NCBI RefSeq assembly: GCF_001643305.1
Contig: NZ_LSGW01000044.1
Coordinates: 62,001-126,000 of the forward strand
From: Aeromonas salmonicida subsp. salmonicida
GTDB lineage: Bacteria > Pseudomonadota > Gammaproteobacteria > Enterobacterales > Aeromonadaceae
Reading direction: 5' to 3'
Length of the DNA: 64,000 bases
Position 1 is the first letter of the stretch. Each line of letters starts with the position of its first letter. The position numbers were made by a program, and so were the translations under genes. The notes below the pieces were generated by a model. The model did not search any database. It worked only from the letters and a program-made list of their open reading frames with translations, and was not told the origin of the DNA. Positions 10,012 through 19,516 of the stretch are shown in pieces.

Positions 10012-10317
10012 ATGTCCGCCCAAGAGATCATCCGCATCGCCAACGAACTGGCCGCCAAGGGGATCACTCCCTCCACTGCCATGGTCAAGGCTCGCCTCAG
10101 TCAGCCCGTTCCCATGGCCGAATTGCTCAAGGTGCTGAGCCAGTGGAAGCAGCAGCCCCAACCCACAGAACCGGCCCCGGCGAGCACGCCAGCCGCTGCC
10201 GATACCGGCACGCAGGCCGATACTGTCAACCTGCAACAGTTGAGCGAGCAGCTCAACCGACTCGAGCAGAAAGTCGATCGCCTGACCACCCTGCTGCTCC
10301 AACGCCAACCAGACTGA
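10012..10317 (+). CDS. Small KfrA-like protein with N-terminal DNA-binding-like region and C-terminal coiled coil
   Basis: A 101-residue protein. The N-terminal half (EIIRIANELAAKGITPSTA, then VKARLSQPVPMAELLKVLSQW) resembles the KfrA N-terminal helix-turn-helix seen in plasmid and chromosomal proteins. A proline/alanine-rich linker (residues 48-70) leads to a short leucine-heptad coiled coil (LQQLSEQLNRLEQKVDRLTTLL). I recall similar proteins beside the DUF2310 gene in Vibrio and Shewanella, but no function is established. DNA binding is an inference from the fold pattern only. It is 6 bases upstream of the DUF2310 gene and surely co-transcribed with it. Confidence 0.7.
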   Translation: MSAQEIIRIANELAAKGITPSTAMVKARLSQPVPMAELLKVLSQWKQQPQPTEPAPASTPAAADTGTQADTVNLQQLSEQLNRLEQKVDRLTTLLLQRQPD

Positions 10318-10323
10318 GCCCCC

Positions 10324-11109
10324 ATGTATATTCTCGAACTCTGCTTTGAGTGCTATCGCGATACCTCCCTCGGTGAGGCCGAACGGGCCATCGTCAACTA
10401 CCTGGACATGCTGCGCTATCAGGGCCAGATCCTGGGACGGGAGTTTCCCACCAGCATGCATGAAGGGCAGTTCATCAGCCGGGTGGTCTGCCCCGAACAG
10501 GACAGCCTGCATCCGGACAACCAGAGTGAACAGGTCAAGCTGGCTGAACAGCAGCTCAATCAGGCGGGTCTGCTCGCACCCAAGCTCCAGCTGCAAGGGA
10601 TGGATTTGCTCTCCGACAGTACAGACCCTTGCGGCCACACAGACGAGCGGCCGAGCTGGATGCTGCTCTACACCAGTTTCCTGCACACCTGCTCGCCGCT
10701 GCGCTGCGGTGACCACTTCGCGCCCATACCGCTCTACCGGCTGCCTGCTGTCGCCAACGGCGATCACAAGCAAATTATCAAGTGGCAGGAGGATTGGGAG
10801 GCGTGCGATCAGCTGCAGATGAACGGCTCCATCGCCGAACACGCGGCACTGCACGAGATAGGCGAAGTGGGCAGCCGCCTCCATCGGCGCGGCAGCGATC
10901 TGGTCAAGCGGCTGGAGGCCCTGAGCGGCATTCCCACTTACTACTACCTCTACCGGGTCGGCGGGCTGAGCGTAGCCGAAGAGAGAAACCGCCCCTGTCC
11001 GGGCTGTGGCGGTGAGTGGGCACTGACAGCGCCGCTGCACGATATCTTCGACTTCAAGTGCGATCCCTGCCGGCTGATCTCCAACCTCTCCTGGGACTTC
11101 AAGGATTGA
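10324..11109 (+). CDS. DUF2310 family zinc-ribbon protein
   Basis: A 261-residue cytoplasmic protein recognised as the DUF2310 Zn-ribbon family. The C-terminal zinc ribbon is visible as CPGCGG near residue 224 and CDPC near residue 247, four cysteines suited to one zinc. The N-terminal part begins YILELCFECYRD and contains GREFPTSMHEGQFISRV. A central segment (YYYLYRVGG) precedes the ribbon. Function unknown; the ribbon suggests a nucleic-acid or protein contact. It ends the plus-strand series and converges on syd across a strong terminator. The gene order DUF2310, syd, queF is conserved in vibrios as far as I recall. Confidence 0.85.
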   Translation: MYILELCFECYRDTSLGEAERAIVNYLDMLRYQGQILGREFPTSMHEGQFISRVVCPEQDSLHPDNQSEQVKLAEQQLNQAGLLAPKLQLQGMDLLSDSTDPCGHTDERPSWMLLYTSFLHTCSPLRCGDHFAPIPLYRLPAVANGDHKQIIKWQEDWEACDQLQMNGSIAEHAALHEIGEVGSRLHRRGSDLVKRLEALSGIPTYYYLYRVGGLSVAEERNRPCPGCGGEWALTAPLHDIFDFKCDPCRLISNLSWDFKD

Positions 11110-11150
11110 GCCTCCTCCCTTGAGATGGCACTACCTTGTGTCCAGATAGC

Positions 11151-11182
11151 AGAAGGGCCTTGCCGGATGGCAAGGCCCTTCT
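11151..11182. terminator. Bidirectional terminator between the DUF2310 gene and syd
   Basis: AGAAGGGCCTTGCC and GGCAAGGCCCTTCT form a perfect 14-bp stem with a 4-nt loop. It sits between convergent genes and can serve both, although T-tracts are weak (CTCGTCTC on the plus strand). Confidence 0.75.
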
Positions 11183-11200
11183 CGTCTCACAGAGACAGGA

Positions 11201-11749
11201 TCAATGGGGCAGGGTTTCCAGCCGCTCAAGGAAAGCTGGCAGCGAGGGGGCCAAGGTGAGACGTCGACCTGAATCGAGCCACTCCAGCCATACCTGACCG
11301 CTCTCGTTGTCCAGCGACACCAGGGTCATCTCGTTGCGGGTGGTGGCAATGAACAGCGATGGCGTGCGCTTTAACTTGCGCAGCATCAGCAGATGACCGA
11401 TGAGGTTTTCCCTGAGCAGGTTCAGATCCGCCTCGTTCCACGGCAGGATGATCTCAAGGCGCAGCCCCTTGTAGGAACAGGGGATGGGGCGACTAAACCA
11501 GTGACCAAACAGCGCCTGGGCCGCAGGATGCAGCACCAGCTCCAGCGCATTGGCCATGGCCGCAAAATCGGCCGCTTGCTGGCGCTGGTGAGGGCGCCAG
11601 GCGACCCGCCCCTCTCTGGGCTCATCCAGCTCGCAAGGGGAGCGCCAGTCAGCTTCCCACTCACACAGGGGCAATCCCCGCCTTGCCTCACCATCACGCT
11701 GCCAGCGCAAAAAAAAGTGTTCCAGGGCAGACAAGACTTGATCCGACAT
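11201..11749 (-). CDS. syd: SecY-interacting protein Syd
   Basis: Syd binds the cytoplasmic face of SecY and is thought to check the integrity of the SecYEG translocon. The 182-residue protein matches Syd. It has an ALEHFFLRW N-terminus, LPLCEWEADWRSPCE, and then the diagnostic IILPWNEADLNLLRENLIGHLLMLRKLKRTPSLFIATT region (residues about 105-143), very close to E. coli [23 protein letters not shown]. The start at 11749 (MSDQVLS) is chosen for the GGGGAA site 7 bases upstream and for length (E. coli 181). It is divergent from queF, as in E. coli. Confidence 0.93.
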   Translation of the reverse strand: MSDQVLSALEHFFLRWQRDGEARRGLPLCEWEADWRSPCELDEPREGRVAWRPHQRQQAADFAAMANALELVLHPAAQALFGHWFSRPIPCSYKGLRLEIILPWNEADLNLLRENLIGHLLMLRKLKRTPSLFIATTRNEMTLVSLDNESGQVWLEWLDSGRRLTLAPSLPAFLERLETLPH

Positions 11750-11925
11750 CGAAATTCCCCACAATTGCTGCCAAAGTCCGCTATTGCACCATCAAACCCA
11801 CAAGCAGACAAGGTGAAGCATGAGACGTCACCATCCGGTGGCGCTCCACTGCAATATCCAGTAGGGGTAAGCGCCCCTGACGCTGCAGCGCAATGGCCCA
11901 TTCAACATCCGGATCCATAAACACA

Positions 11926-12774
11926 ATGAGCAAACAAGAGAAATACGCCGGTGCCAGCGCCTTGCAAGGGCTGAGCCTGGGTCAGCAATCTGCCTACATC
12001 AGTCAGTACAGCCCTGCCCTGCTGCAACCTGTGCCGCGCAGCCTCAATCGCGACGACCTCGGCCTGACCGGCGAGTTGCCTTTCCAGGGTTGCGACGTCT
12101 GGACTCTGTACGAGCTCTCCTGGCTCAACGCCAGGGGTAAACCCATGGTGGCTGTGGGTGAGGTGTCCGTGCCCGCAGTGAGCGCCAACCTCATCGAATC
12201 CAAGTCGTTCAAGCTCTATCTCAACTCCTTCAACCAGACCCGTTGCGACTCGCTGGAGGCGGTACAAGCCATGCTGGTCAAGGATCTGAGTGCCTGCGCC
12301 GGCAGCGAAGTGAGCGTGACGCTGTTCCCCCTGGCACAAGCTCCGCACCACATTGCCGCCCTGCCGGGTGAGTGCATCGATGAGCAGGATATAGAGGTTG
12401 ATTGCTATGAATTCGATGCCAATCTGCTGCAAGGGGCCGCGGGCAACGACGAGGTGGAAGAGACGCTGCACAGTCACCTGCTCAAGTCCAACTGCCTGGT
12501 CACCAGCCAGCCCGACTGGGGCTCAGTGGTGATCCACTATCGCGGCCCACGGCTGGATCGGGAAAAACTGCTGCGCTACCTCATCTCGTTTCGCCAGCAC
12601 AACGAATTTCATGAACAGTGCATCGAGCGCATCTTTACCGATCTCAAGCTCCTCTGCCACCCGAGCCAACTGACAGTGTATGCCCGCTACACTCGCCGTG
12701 GCGGGCTGGATATCAACCCGTTTCGCAGCGACTGGGAGCTTCCCCCCACCAACCTGCGGCTGATCCGGCAGTAA
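11926..12774 (+). CDS. queF: NADPH-dependent 7-cyano-7-deazaguanine reductase QueF
   Basis: QueF reduces the nitrile of preQ0 to the amine preQ1 in queuosine biosynthesis, using two NADPH. This is the long bimodular type (282 residues, the same as E. coli). The QueF motif is seen as [19 protein letters not shown]. The catalytic cysteine is in [17 protein letters not shown], with [14 protein letters not shown] before it. The C-terminal [13 protein letters not shown] and [17 protein letters not shown] are also conserved. The start at 11926 gives the family length; an earlier in-frame ATG at 11893 gives an unsupported extension. It is divergent from syd. I see no preQ1 riboswitch in the 176-base gap. 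Confidence 0.95.
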   Translation: MSKQEKYAGASALQGLSLGQQSAYISQYSPALLQPVPRSLNRDDLGLTGELPFQGCDVWTLYELSWLNARGKPMVAVGEVSVPAVSANLIESKSFKLYLNSFNQTRCDSLEAVQAMLVKDLSACAGSEVSVTLFPLAQAPHHIAALPGECIDEQDIEVDCYEFDANLLQGAAGNDEVEETLHSHLLKSNCLVTSQPDWGSVVIHYRGPRLDREKLLRYLISFRQHNEFHEQCIERIFTDLKLLCHPSQLTVYARYTRRGGLDINPFRSDWELPPTNLRLIRQ

Positions 12775-12890
12775 AGTTGGGGTCCTGGCTGACAGAGAAG
12801 GCCCCTGGATATCGTATCTGTCAGTAAACTCTGGACGTGCAGGGGGGGGCTTGGATAACATGCCCACACCCCTGTGCTGTCCTTAATCCA

Positions 12891-15161
12891 ATGAATCAAC
12901 TGTTTTTTCTGGCAATGATGATGTCCTCCCTGTCGGCTCCTGATCTGGATCTGGCCAAGGAGCAATTGTCTATCGATCTGCAGCAGGCCCAAACCCTGGT
13001 ACTGACCGATCCTGCCAGATGTGTCCAGATCACCTCTGCCTTCCTGACACGCACAGCCAATAATCCCAAGCAAATCATCAGCAATCGCCAGGAGTATGGC
13101 TATCGCGAGCCATTGCTAAGCTATGGCACAGCAGCCCAGGCCACAGGCGCCCACCTGCTCAAGGGGGAATGCCTGCTGCAACTTGGCCAGTTCCAGGCGG
13201 CCCAGAAGGCGCTTGATCAAGGCATTGCCATGGCCACCAAAGAGCAGCAGCTGGAGTTGCAGGCCCACGGCCTCTATCTGAAGATCCGCAGCCAGAATCT
13301 GCAGGAGCACTCCCATGGCGCCAGCGCCACTCTGCTCGGCCAACTCGAGACCCTGCTCAGCACCCCCAGCCTCAAAGAGAGCCAGTTGCAGGTATACAGC
13401 CGCTTGCTGCGCACCAACGCCAGCATAGAGGCGCACCAGTTTGACGAGGCCAAACGCCAGCTGGCAGAGGCACGGCGCTGGGCAGATCAGGCCAAGAACC
13501 CGCTGGCCAGCGCCTGGGTCAGCGCTGTGAGCGGCGATCTCTACCATGCCCTCCAGCAGCCCCAGCTCTCTCTTGGTGACTACATAGATGCCCAGCAACA
13601 GGCGAGAGGACTGCAGGATCCCCTCTTCCTCGGTCTGCTGTCGAACCAGATAGTGAACCTCTATCAGGCGGAGCAGGAACCACAGAAGGCACTGCAATAT
13701 GCCAATGAGGCCGCCAACTACTTCCATGCCCTCGGCAACCCCTCCCTGCTCAGCGATGCACTGATCGTGCTGGCCCGCCTCAACCGGGATCAGGGCGAGA
13801 TGAACATGGCGCTGGTCTACTTCTTCAATGCGCTGGATCTGCTGGACGAGGGCAATAACCGCACCCGCATCGCCAATCTCAAGTACGAGATAGGCAAAAC
13901 CTATCTGCAGACCGGCAATCTGACCCTGGCCCGCAACTACCTCACGGCGGCCCGCCAGTCCCACGAACTGGGGGACGACAAGGAGCCGCTGATCGACACC
14001 CTGCTGTTGCTGGGTGAGCTGCACCTCAAGCAGAAGGAGGCGGGCATCGCCATCCTTCAGCTGGAAAATGCGCTGGCGCTGGCCAACCAGATTGGCGACG
14101 CCCAGCGCCAGTTCGAGATCTTCCGTCTGCTCTCGGTGGCCTACGAGCAGAAGGGCTACCTCAAGCAGGCGCTGGACAGCTACAAGAATTTCCACCAGCG
14201 CAGCGAGCAGGTACGCCAGCAGCAGGTCGATCTGGAGCAGGAGGCGATCCGCGACAACTATGTCCAGGTGGAGCGGGAACAGCAGATCAAGGAGCTGGAA
14301 CAACAACTGGATATCAGCCAGCATCAGCAGGATCGCTACCTCTGGTCGAGCGTGATCACTGGCCTGCTGCTGACCCTGTTCATCTATCTGTTTTTCACCC
14401 TCTGGCTCAAGCTCAGGGTCGCACGCCTGCAGGGCAAACAACTGGGTGAGGCCATCTTGATCGAGCCACGCACCGGCCTTGCCAACTGGCAGCGGCTGAT
14501 GAGCCGCTGGCCGCGGGAGATGGCAAGACGCCAGCAAAAATCAGAACGCTGGTATCTGAGCGAACGGCCCACCAGCGAATTTGACGACAAGTTGCATTAC
14601 CTGCTGTTTCGGGTGCCCTTCCTAGTGAACTGCCTGGAGCAGCACGGCTATCAGGTGAGCCGCGAGATAGAGCAGGCTTTCGGCGCCTATATCAAGGAGC
14701 TGACACCGCAGGATGGCCGCATCTATGATTTACGCGAAGGCCATCTGCTCTACGTGGTGCCCCAGCGCCACGTGGAGGACCTGCACAAGCTGGCTCAGGA
14801 TCTGCTCGCGGCCTTTGCCGCTTTCCCCTGCCAGCACTCGCTGGATCGCCATATCAGCCTCGGCATCGTCAGCCACCCCTTCCTGCCCAAGGCGGCGACC
14901 GCCCTCGATCACAACGGCCTGTTCGACCTCTGCTATCTGGCACTGGCCGGAGCCATTCAGCTCAGCGAAAAATATCAGCAAAGCGTCTGGCTGGAACTTG
15001 CCGCCATCGATTGCCAACAGGCCGCATTTTTTAATGGGGATGTGTGGCAATGCTGCTTGATGGCAATTGACAAGGGACTGGTAAAAGTAAATTCTTCTCA
15101 TGAAAAGCAATGGGTTAATTGGCTTCGACTTTCACGGACGAAAGCACCGGATAACCAATAA
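12891..15161 (+). CDS. Periplasmic TPR sensor protein with transmembrane helix and degenerate GGDEF-like domain
   Basis: A 756-residue protein. It opens with a signal-like hydrophobic segment (NQLFFLAMMMSSLSA). About 400 residues of tetratricopeptide-type helical pairs follow (LKGECLLQLGQFQAAQKALDQGI, LKYEIGKTYLQTGNLTLARNYL, LLSVAYEQKGYLKQALDSYKNF), then a glutamine-rich coiled coil and one transmembrane helix (about residues 482-505). The cytoplasmic end starts with RTGLANWQRLMSRW, the place where GGDEF domains carry the LTGLxNR motif. The active-site loop expected later is instead DLREGHLLYVV, with no GGDEF. It is therefore probably a catalytically dead cyclase-like domain that senses or binds something. 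The gene for an intact cyclase follows 91 bases downstream. The start at 12891 is chosen for the signal peptide; ribosome site weak. Confidence 0.75.
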   Translation: MNQLFFLAMMMSSLSAPDLDLAKEQLSIDLQQAQTLVLTDPARCVQITSAFLTRTANNPKQIISNRQEYGYREPLLSYGTAAQATGAHLLKGECLLQLGQFQAAQKALDQGIAMATKEQQLELQAHGLYLKIRSQNLQEHSHGASATLLGQLETLLSTPSLKESQLQVYSRLLRTNASIEAHQFDEAKRQLAEARRWADQAKNPLASAWVSAVSGDLYHALQQPQLSLGDYIDAQQQARGLQDPLFLGLLSNQIVNLYQAEQEPQKALQYANEAANYFHALGNPSLLSDALIVLARLNRDQGEMNMALVYFFNALDLLDEGNNRTRIANLKYEIGKTYLQTGNLTLARNYLTAARQSHELGDDKEPLIDTLLLLGELHLKQKEAGIAILQLENALALANQIGDAQRQFEIFRLLSVAYEQKGYLKQALDSYKNFHQRSEQVRQQQVDLEQEAIRDNYVQVEREQQIKELEQQLDISQHQQDRYLWSSVITGLLLTLFIYLFFTLWLKLRVARLQGKQLGEAILIEPRTGLANWQRLMSRWPREMARRQQKSERWYLSERPTSEFDDKLHYLLFRVPFLVNCLEQHGYQVSREIEQAFGAYIKELTPQDGRIYDLREGHLLYVVPQRHVEDLHKLAQDLLAAFAAFPCQHSLDRHISLGIVSHPFLPKAATALDHNGLFDLCYLALAGAIQLSEKYQQSVWLELAAIDCQQAAFFNGDVWQCCLMAIDKGLVKVNSSHEKQWVNWLRLSRTKAPDNQ

Positions 15162-15252
15162 CCCTATAGATAATCAACTGGATCTGGAACTGGGTTCGAC
15201 CGCCGTTGCTATCCAACACAAAAACGATAATGACAACAGGGCGACCTGAATA

Positions 15253-16872
15253 ATGAATGATATCGCTGCCGTAGCAGGACAATTGGCCAGACTCAGGGAA
15301 TCCCTTCAGCAAAAGCAGCTGGAGCTAGACGGTATAGTCACTTTTTCCGATGCAGAGCGAGCCCGCAGTATCCAGTTCATCAGTAAATTGATGCAAGCCT
15401 GTCGTGGCCATGACAGGGAGCTGGACAACAAGCTCGCCAAGCTCAAGCAAAAACTCGACGGCAATCCCCCGCTCTCCTCGCTGGATGCCGACCTCGCCGT
15501 CATCGAAAAGCTGTTGCAGCAACATGGCAATGCGCTTGAAGAGTCCATCAGCCTGACCAAGGCTGCCATCGACCTTGGCACCAAACAGCTCAAATCCATC
15601 AAGGGCTTCCCGGAGGATACCCGCAAGTCCCTCAAGGAGTTTCTGGCAAGCCCGGATGGCTATGGCATCGGCGACCATCAAAAGAAAGTGATCCGCCTGC
15701 TGGAGTTTTACCAGCAGGCCATCAAGATCCAGCTGCTGCCGACCCAGCCCCTGCTAACCCCGGCTCCCGCCGCCAGCGTGCAGGCCATGGCCATCACAGA
15801 GCTCTCGTCCCCTGAGCCTGTGATCCCGTTTGACGCCAAGGCTCACGCCCATATCGCCGACGAGTTGCAACGGCTCATCACAGAGCTGGATTTTGCCGGC
15901 GCCGTTGGCGAGAGTCTGGCGGATATCCGCCGCCAGTTGCTCAATGGCATCACGCCGCCGCTGCTGGCGGAGATCTGCCTGCAGGTGATAGAGCTCATCA
16001 TTGAGGGCACCCGCGAGGAGCGAAAATCCTCCCAGGCTTTCCTGAGCACCCTCAACGAGAGCCTCTCTGCGGTGCATTTCAGCTTCACCGAATCCCTCGA
16101 CGAAGGGCGCGCCCTGCAAAGCGCCACTCAGGATACCCGTCAGGCCATCGACAAGGAGCTACGGGCCCTCGACCATACCTTGGCCAGCCACGACACCTTC
16201 GACGAGCTCAAGGGTGCCATCTCGGGCCATATGGGTGCCATCAACATGCTTTTGCAGGACAGGGAGGCCATGGCGGCCCGTGAGCGCCACCTGCTCACCC
16301 GCCTCTCCACCATGGAGGCCAAGCTGCGGCTGATGAAGGAGGAGACCGCCGAGTACAAGAAGCGGCTCACCATCCAGAAACACAAATTGTTCCTCGACAG
16401 CCTGACCCAGGTGCATAACCGGGCGGCGCTGGACGAGCGGCTCGAACTCGAATACAAGCGCTGGCTGCGCTACAACACTCCGCTCTGTCTGGCCATCATA
16501 GACATTGATCACTTCAAGAACATCAATGACAACTATGGCCACATGGCCGGTGACAAGGCGTTGAAGGTCGTGGCCAAGGCATTGCAGGGCGCCCTGCGCG
16601 ATACCGACTTCATCGCCCGCTTTGGCGGTGAGGAGTTCGTGGTGCTGCTGCCGAACATCAACCCGGACAAATACCAGAAGCCGCTGGAGACACTGCGCCA
16701 GACCATCAAGAGCATTCCGTTCCGCTTTCGGGATGCCAGGGTCGAGATCACCATCTCCATCGGTGCCACCCTGTTTCGGGAAGGGGATCACACCACGGAT
16801 GCGTTCGAGCGAGCCGACAAGGCGCTCTACAGCTCCAAGCACTCGGGTCGGGATCAGGTCAATCTGGCCTGA
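15253..16872 (+). CDS. Diguanylate cyclase with long N-terminal helical domain
   Basis: The 539-residue protein makes the second messenger c-di-GMP from two GTP. The C-terminal GGDEF domain (residues about 370-538) carries DSLTQVHNRAALDERL, DIDHFKNINDNYGHMAGD and the active-site GGEEF at residues 458-462. A product-inhibition I-site, RDTD, lies at residues 449-452, exactly five residues ahead. It closes with SIGATLF and ADKALYSSKHSGRDQV. The first 365 residues are helical and charged, with no membrane segment, and contain a long coiled coil (REAMAARERHLLTRLSTMEAKLRLM); this is an unrecognised sensory or dimerisation module. The upstream TPR/GGDEF-like gene is the obvious candidate partner. 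Confidence 0.92.
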   Translation: MNDIAAVAGQLARLRESLQQKQLELDGIVTFSDAERARSIQFISKLMQACRGHDRELDNKLAKLKQKLDGNPPLSSLDADLAVIEKLLQQHGNALEESISLTKAAIDLGTKQLKSIKGFPEDTRKSLKEFLASPDGYGIGDHQKKVIRLLEFYQQAIKIQLLPTQPLLTPAPAASVQAMAITELSSPEPVIPFDAKAHAHIADELQRLITELDFAGAVGESLADIRRQLLNGITPPLLAEICLQVIELIIEGTREERKSSQAFLSTLNESLSAVHFSFTESLDEGRALQSATQDTRQAIDKELRALDHTLASHDTFDELKGAISGHMGAINMLLQDREAMAARERHLLTRLSTMEAKLRLMKEETAEYKKRLTIQKHKLFLDSLTQVHNRAALDERLELEYKRWLRYNTPLCLAIIDIDHFKNINDNYGHMAGDKALKVVAKALQGALRDTDFIARFGGEEFVVLLPNINPDKYQKPLETLRQTIKSIPFRFRDARVEITISIGATLFREGDHTTDAFERADKALYSSKHSGRDQVNLA

Positions 16873-17033
16873 ATCCAGGCTGAGTGGCGGCTAAAAAAGC
16901 AGCAAACGCACTTCTCCCCTATTCCCCTGCCCTACCGCTTACATCTACTATCAAATTCAAGGGATGCCACATGGCATCCTGTTTTCTCCCCAGGGAAAAG
17001 CACAACGATAACAAGCGAGTGAAAGGGGAACTT

Positions 17034-18389
17034 ATGATTACGCACATCAATCCTGTGGGCAGCATGGACTTGCTGTCACAACTCGAGGTGGATCGCCTCA
17101 AACAGACTGCTTCCAGCGATATCTATCAACTGTTTCGCAACTGCTCGCTGGCGGTGCTCAACTCAGGTAGCCATACCGACAGCTCCAAAGAGATACTGGA
17201 GCGTTTCAAATCCTTTGATATCCATGTGATCCGGCGCGAGCGCGGGGTCAAGCTCGAACTGTTCAATGCCCCCGAGCATGCCTTTGTGGATGGCGAGATC
17301 ATCCGTGGCATTCAGGAGCACCTCTTCTCCGTGCTGCGCGACATCCTCTATGTGTCGACCCAGCTGGAGTCGAACCGACTGGTCAACCTGACCAGCTCCA
17401 CCCATATCACCAACGTGGTGTTCGCCATACTGCGCAACGCCAAGGCGATCCTGCCGGGGGCGGATCCCAATCTGGTGGTCTGCTGGGGCGGCCACTCCAT
17501 CAACCCCATTGAATACCAGTACACCCGCGAGGTCGGCAGCGAGCTGGGATTGCGCGAGCTCAACATCTGCACCGGTTGCGGTCCGGGTGCCATGGAGGGG
17601 CCCATGAAGGGGGGCGCCGTCGGCCACGCCAAGCAGCGGGTACGCAATGGCCGCTACATAGGTCTGACCGAACCCTCCATCATTGCCGCCGAGCCGCCCA
17701 ACCCCATCGTCAACGAGCTGGTGATACTGCCGGATATCGAGAAACGGCTGGAGGCTTTCGTGCGTCTGGGCCACGGCATCATCATATTCCCAGGCGGGGT
17801 CGGCACGGCCGAAGAGCTGCTCTATCTGCTCGGCATCATGATGCATCCGGCCAACGAGCGCCAACCCATGCCGATTATCCTGACCGGTCCGAAAGAGAGC
17901 GCCGATTACTTCCGCGCCATCGATGACTTCGTCAAGGCTACCCTGGGCGAACCCGCTACCAGCCTCTACCGGATCATCGTTGGCGATGCGCCGGAAGTGG
18001 CACGGGTGATGAAGGAAGCGATGCCGAAAATTCGCGAATATCGCAAATCGGTCGGCGATGCCTACTCCTTCAACTGGTCCCTCAAGATCGAGCCCGAGTT
18101 CCAGCTGCCATTCGAGCCGGATCACGCCAACATGGCCAGCCTGGATCTGCACCGCAACCAGCCGCCCCAGCTGCTGGCGGCGAACCTGCGCCGTGCCTTC
18201 TCCGGCATCGTCGCCGGTAACGTGAAGGAAGGGGGCATCCGCGCCATCGAGAAGAAGGGCCCCTTCAAGCTGCACGGCGACAAGGAGCTGATGCACCTGA
18301 TGGACAAGCTGCTGGAGAGCTTCGTCAAACAACAGCGCATGAAGCTGCCTGGCACCCAATACGTCCCCTGTTACGAGATTGTTCGTTAA
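17034..18389 (+). CDS. ppnN: Nucleotide 5'-monophosphate nucleosidase PpnN
   Basis: PpnN (YgdH) cleaves purine and pyrimidine nucleoside monophosphates to base and ribose 5-phosphate, and in E. coli is stimulated by (p)ppGpp. The 451-residue protein aligns end to end with the E. coli enzyme ([20 protein letters not shown] at the start; [13 protein letters not shown] at the end). The LOG-family Rossmann core shows [14 protein letters not shown] and the [15 protein letters not shown] motif. ATG 17034 with AAAGGGGA upstream is the start; open sequence back to 16884 has no ribosome site and no family similarity. A terminator follows. In E. coli ppnN also lies near xni, as here. Confidence 0.95.
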   Translation: MITHINPVGSMDLLSQLEVDRLKQTASSDIYQLFRNCSLAVLNSGSHTDSSKEILERFKSFDIHVIRRERGVKLELFNAPEHAFVDGEIIRGIQEHLFSVLRDILYVSTQLESNRLVNLTSSTHITNVVFAILRNAKAILPGADPNLVVCWGGHSINPIEYQYTREVGSELGLRELNICTGCGPGAMEGPMKGGAVGHAKQRVRNGRYIGLTEPSIIAAEPPNPIVNELVILPDIEKRLEAFVRLGHGIIIFPGGVGTAEELLYLLGIMMHPANERQPMPIILTGPKESADYFRAIDDFVKATLGEPATSLYRIIVGDAPEVARVMKEAMPKIREYRKSVGDAYSFNWSLKIEPEFQLPFEPDHANMASLDLHRNQPPQLLAANLRRAFSGIVAGNVKEGGIRAIEKKGPFKLHGDKELMHLMDKLLESFVKQQRMKLPGTQYVPCYEIVR

Positions 18390-18427
18390 AGGCTGTTAGT
18401 CGCCGGTGACCAGCGACAACATGGCAC

Positions 18428-18455
18428 AAGGGGCGCAGCAGCGCCCCTTCCTTTT
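18428..18455 (+). terminator. Terminator of ppnN
   Basis: AAGGGGCGC and GCGCCCCTT pair in a 9-bp stem with an AGCA loop, followed by CCTTTTG. It lies 38 bases after the stop codon. Confidence 0.75.
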
Positions 18456-18554
18456 GCCATCTGTATGAGCATCTGACGCTCTGGCACCACCTGAACACTG
18501 TCATCAAGGCTGCCAGTTGTTACAATGGCGCGTCCTGACTGCCAAGAGTCCCCC

Positions 18555-19352
18555 ATGCCACACCTGCTTATCATCGATGCCCTCAACCTCATCCGCCGTC
18601 TGCACGCGGTGCAAGCCCAGCAGGCGCTGACCCCGGCCCAGGCGCTCATCGCCACCCGTGCCAATCTCATCAATACCTGCCGCAAGCTGCTGACGGGCAG
18701 CGAGCCGACCCATGTCATAGCGGTATTCGACGGAGAGATACACAGCTGGCGCAAAGAGGTCTACCCGGCCTACAAGGAGGGGCGAACCCCCATGCCGGTG
18801 GAGCTGCGTGAAGGTCTGAACACGCTGCAGGATGCCTTCTGGGAGTGTGGCGTAGACGCTTTGCTCTCCCAGACCGATGAGGCGGACGATCTCATCGCCA
18901 CCCTGGCCAGCGGCATCGCCCAGCACGGGGCAAGGGCCACCATCATCTCTACCGACAAGGGGTTCTGTCAGCTCATCTGCCCGCAGATCCAGATCAGGGA
19001 CTATTTCAACAAACGCTGGTTGGATGCCGCCTTCGTCGAGCAACAATATGGCGTGGTCCCGGCCCAGCTGGTGGATTTCTGGGCCCTGACCGGCATCAGC
19101 GGATCCAATATCAAGGGGGTGCCCGGCATAGGCCCCAAGACGGCGACCCAATTGCTGCAGCAATATGGCAGCCTGTCGGCGCTGCTCGCGGCCTGTCAAC
19201 AGGAGGAGGCCAGCAAGCCCTTGCTCAAGCTGCGCCAGTATCAGGACGATGCCCTGCTGGCCCAGCGTCTGGTCCGGCTGCAGCGTGATATTCCCCTGGG
19301 TTTCAACTTGCGGGAAATACGCTATCCCCCAGCACCCGAGAGCGAGGCATGA
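18555..19352 (+). CDS. xni: Flap endonuclease Xni
   Basis: Xni (ExoIX, YgdG) is a flap endonuclease related to the 5'-nuclease domain of DNA polymerase I and acts in DNA repair. The 265-residue protein shows the N-terminal LLIIDALNLIRRLHA, the acidic metal-site segment SQTDEADDLIATLA, TIISTDKGFCQLI, and the helix-hairpin-helix/K+-binding segment GVPGIGPKTATQLLQQYG. The start is MPHLLIIDALN at 18555; the AGAGTCCCCC ahead is a modest ribosome site. It stands alone between a terminator and the isocitrate dehydrogenase gene. Confidence 0.93.
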   Translation: MPHLLIIDALNLIRRLHAVQAQQALTPAQALIATRANLINTCRKLLTGSEPTHVIAVFDGEIHSWRKEVYPAYKEGRTPMPVELREGLNTLQDAFWECGVDALLSQTDEADDLIATLASGIAQHGARATIISTDKGFCQLICPQIQIRDYFNKRWLDAAFVEQQYGVVPAQLVDFWALTGISGSNIKGVPGIGPKTATQLLQQYGSLSALLAACQQEEASKPLLKLRQYQDDALLAQRLVRLQRDIPLGFNLREIRYPPAPESEA

Positions 19353-19516
19353 CACCGGCTTCCCCCATTGACCAGCAATCCTGCCAATCATGACGGGACT
19401 CACCCTTGCTGTTGACAAAAACAGATAGAATGTAAAGAAACATGGAGGGTTAGTTGTATAAATGGTATAAAACGGCCGAATCCTCCCCCTCTGTTCCCTA
19501 GAAGTGGATACCTCTC

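Noticed and set aside
11926-12774. A preQ1 riboswitch upstream of queF
   Set aside because: No preQ1 aptamer-like pseudoknot or C-rich loop motif is visible in 11750-11925.
13116-14537. A 473-codon minus-strand frame opposite the TPR gene
   Set aside because: Composition is Leu/Gln/Glu/Val-rich and mirrors the helical repeats of the real gene; no start site context.
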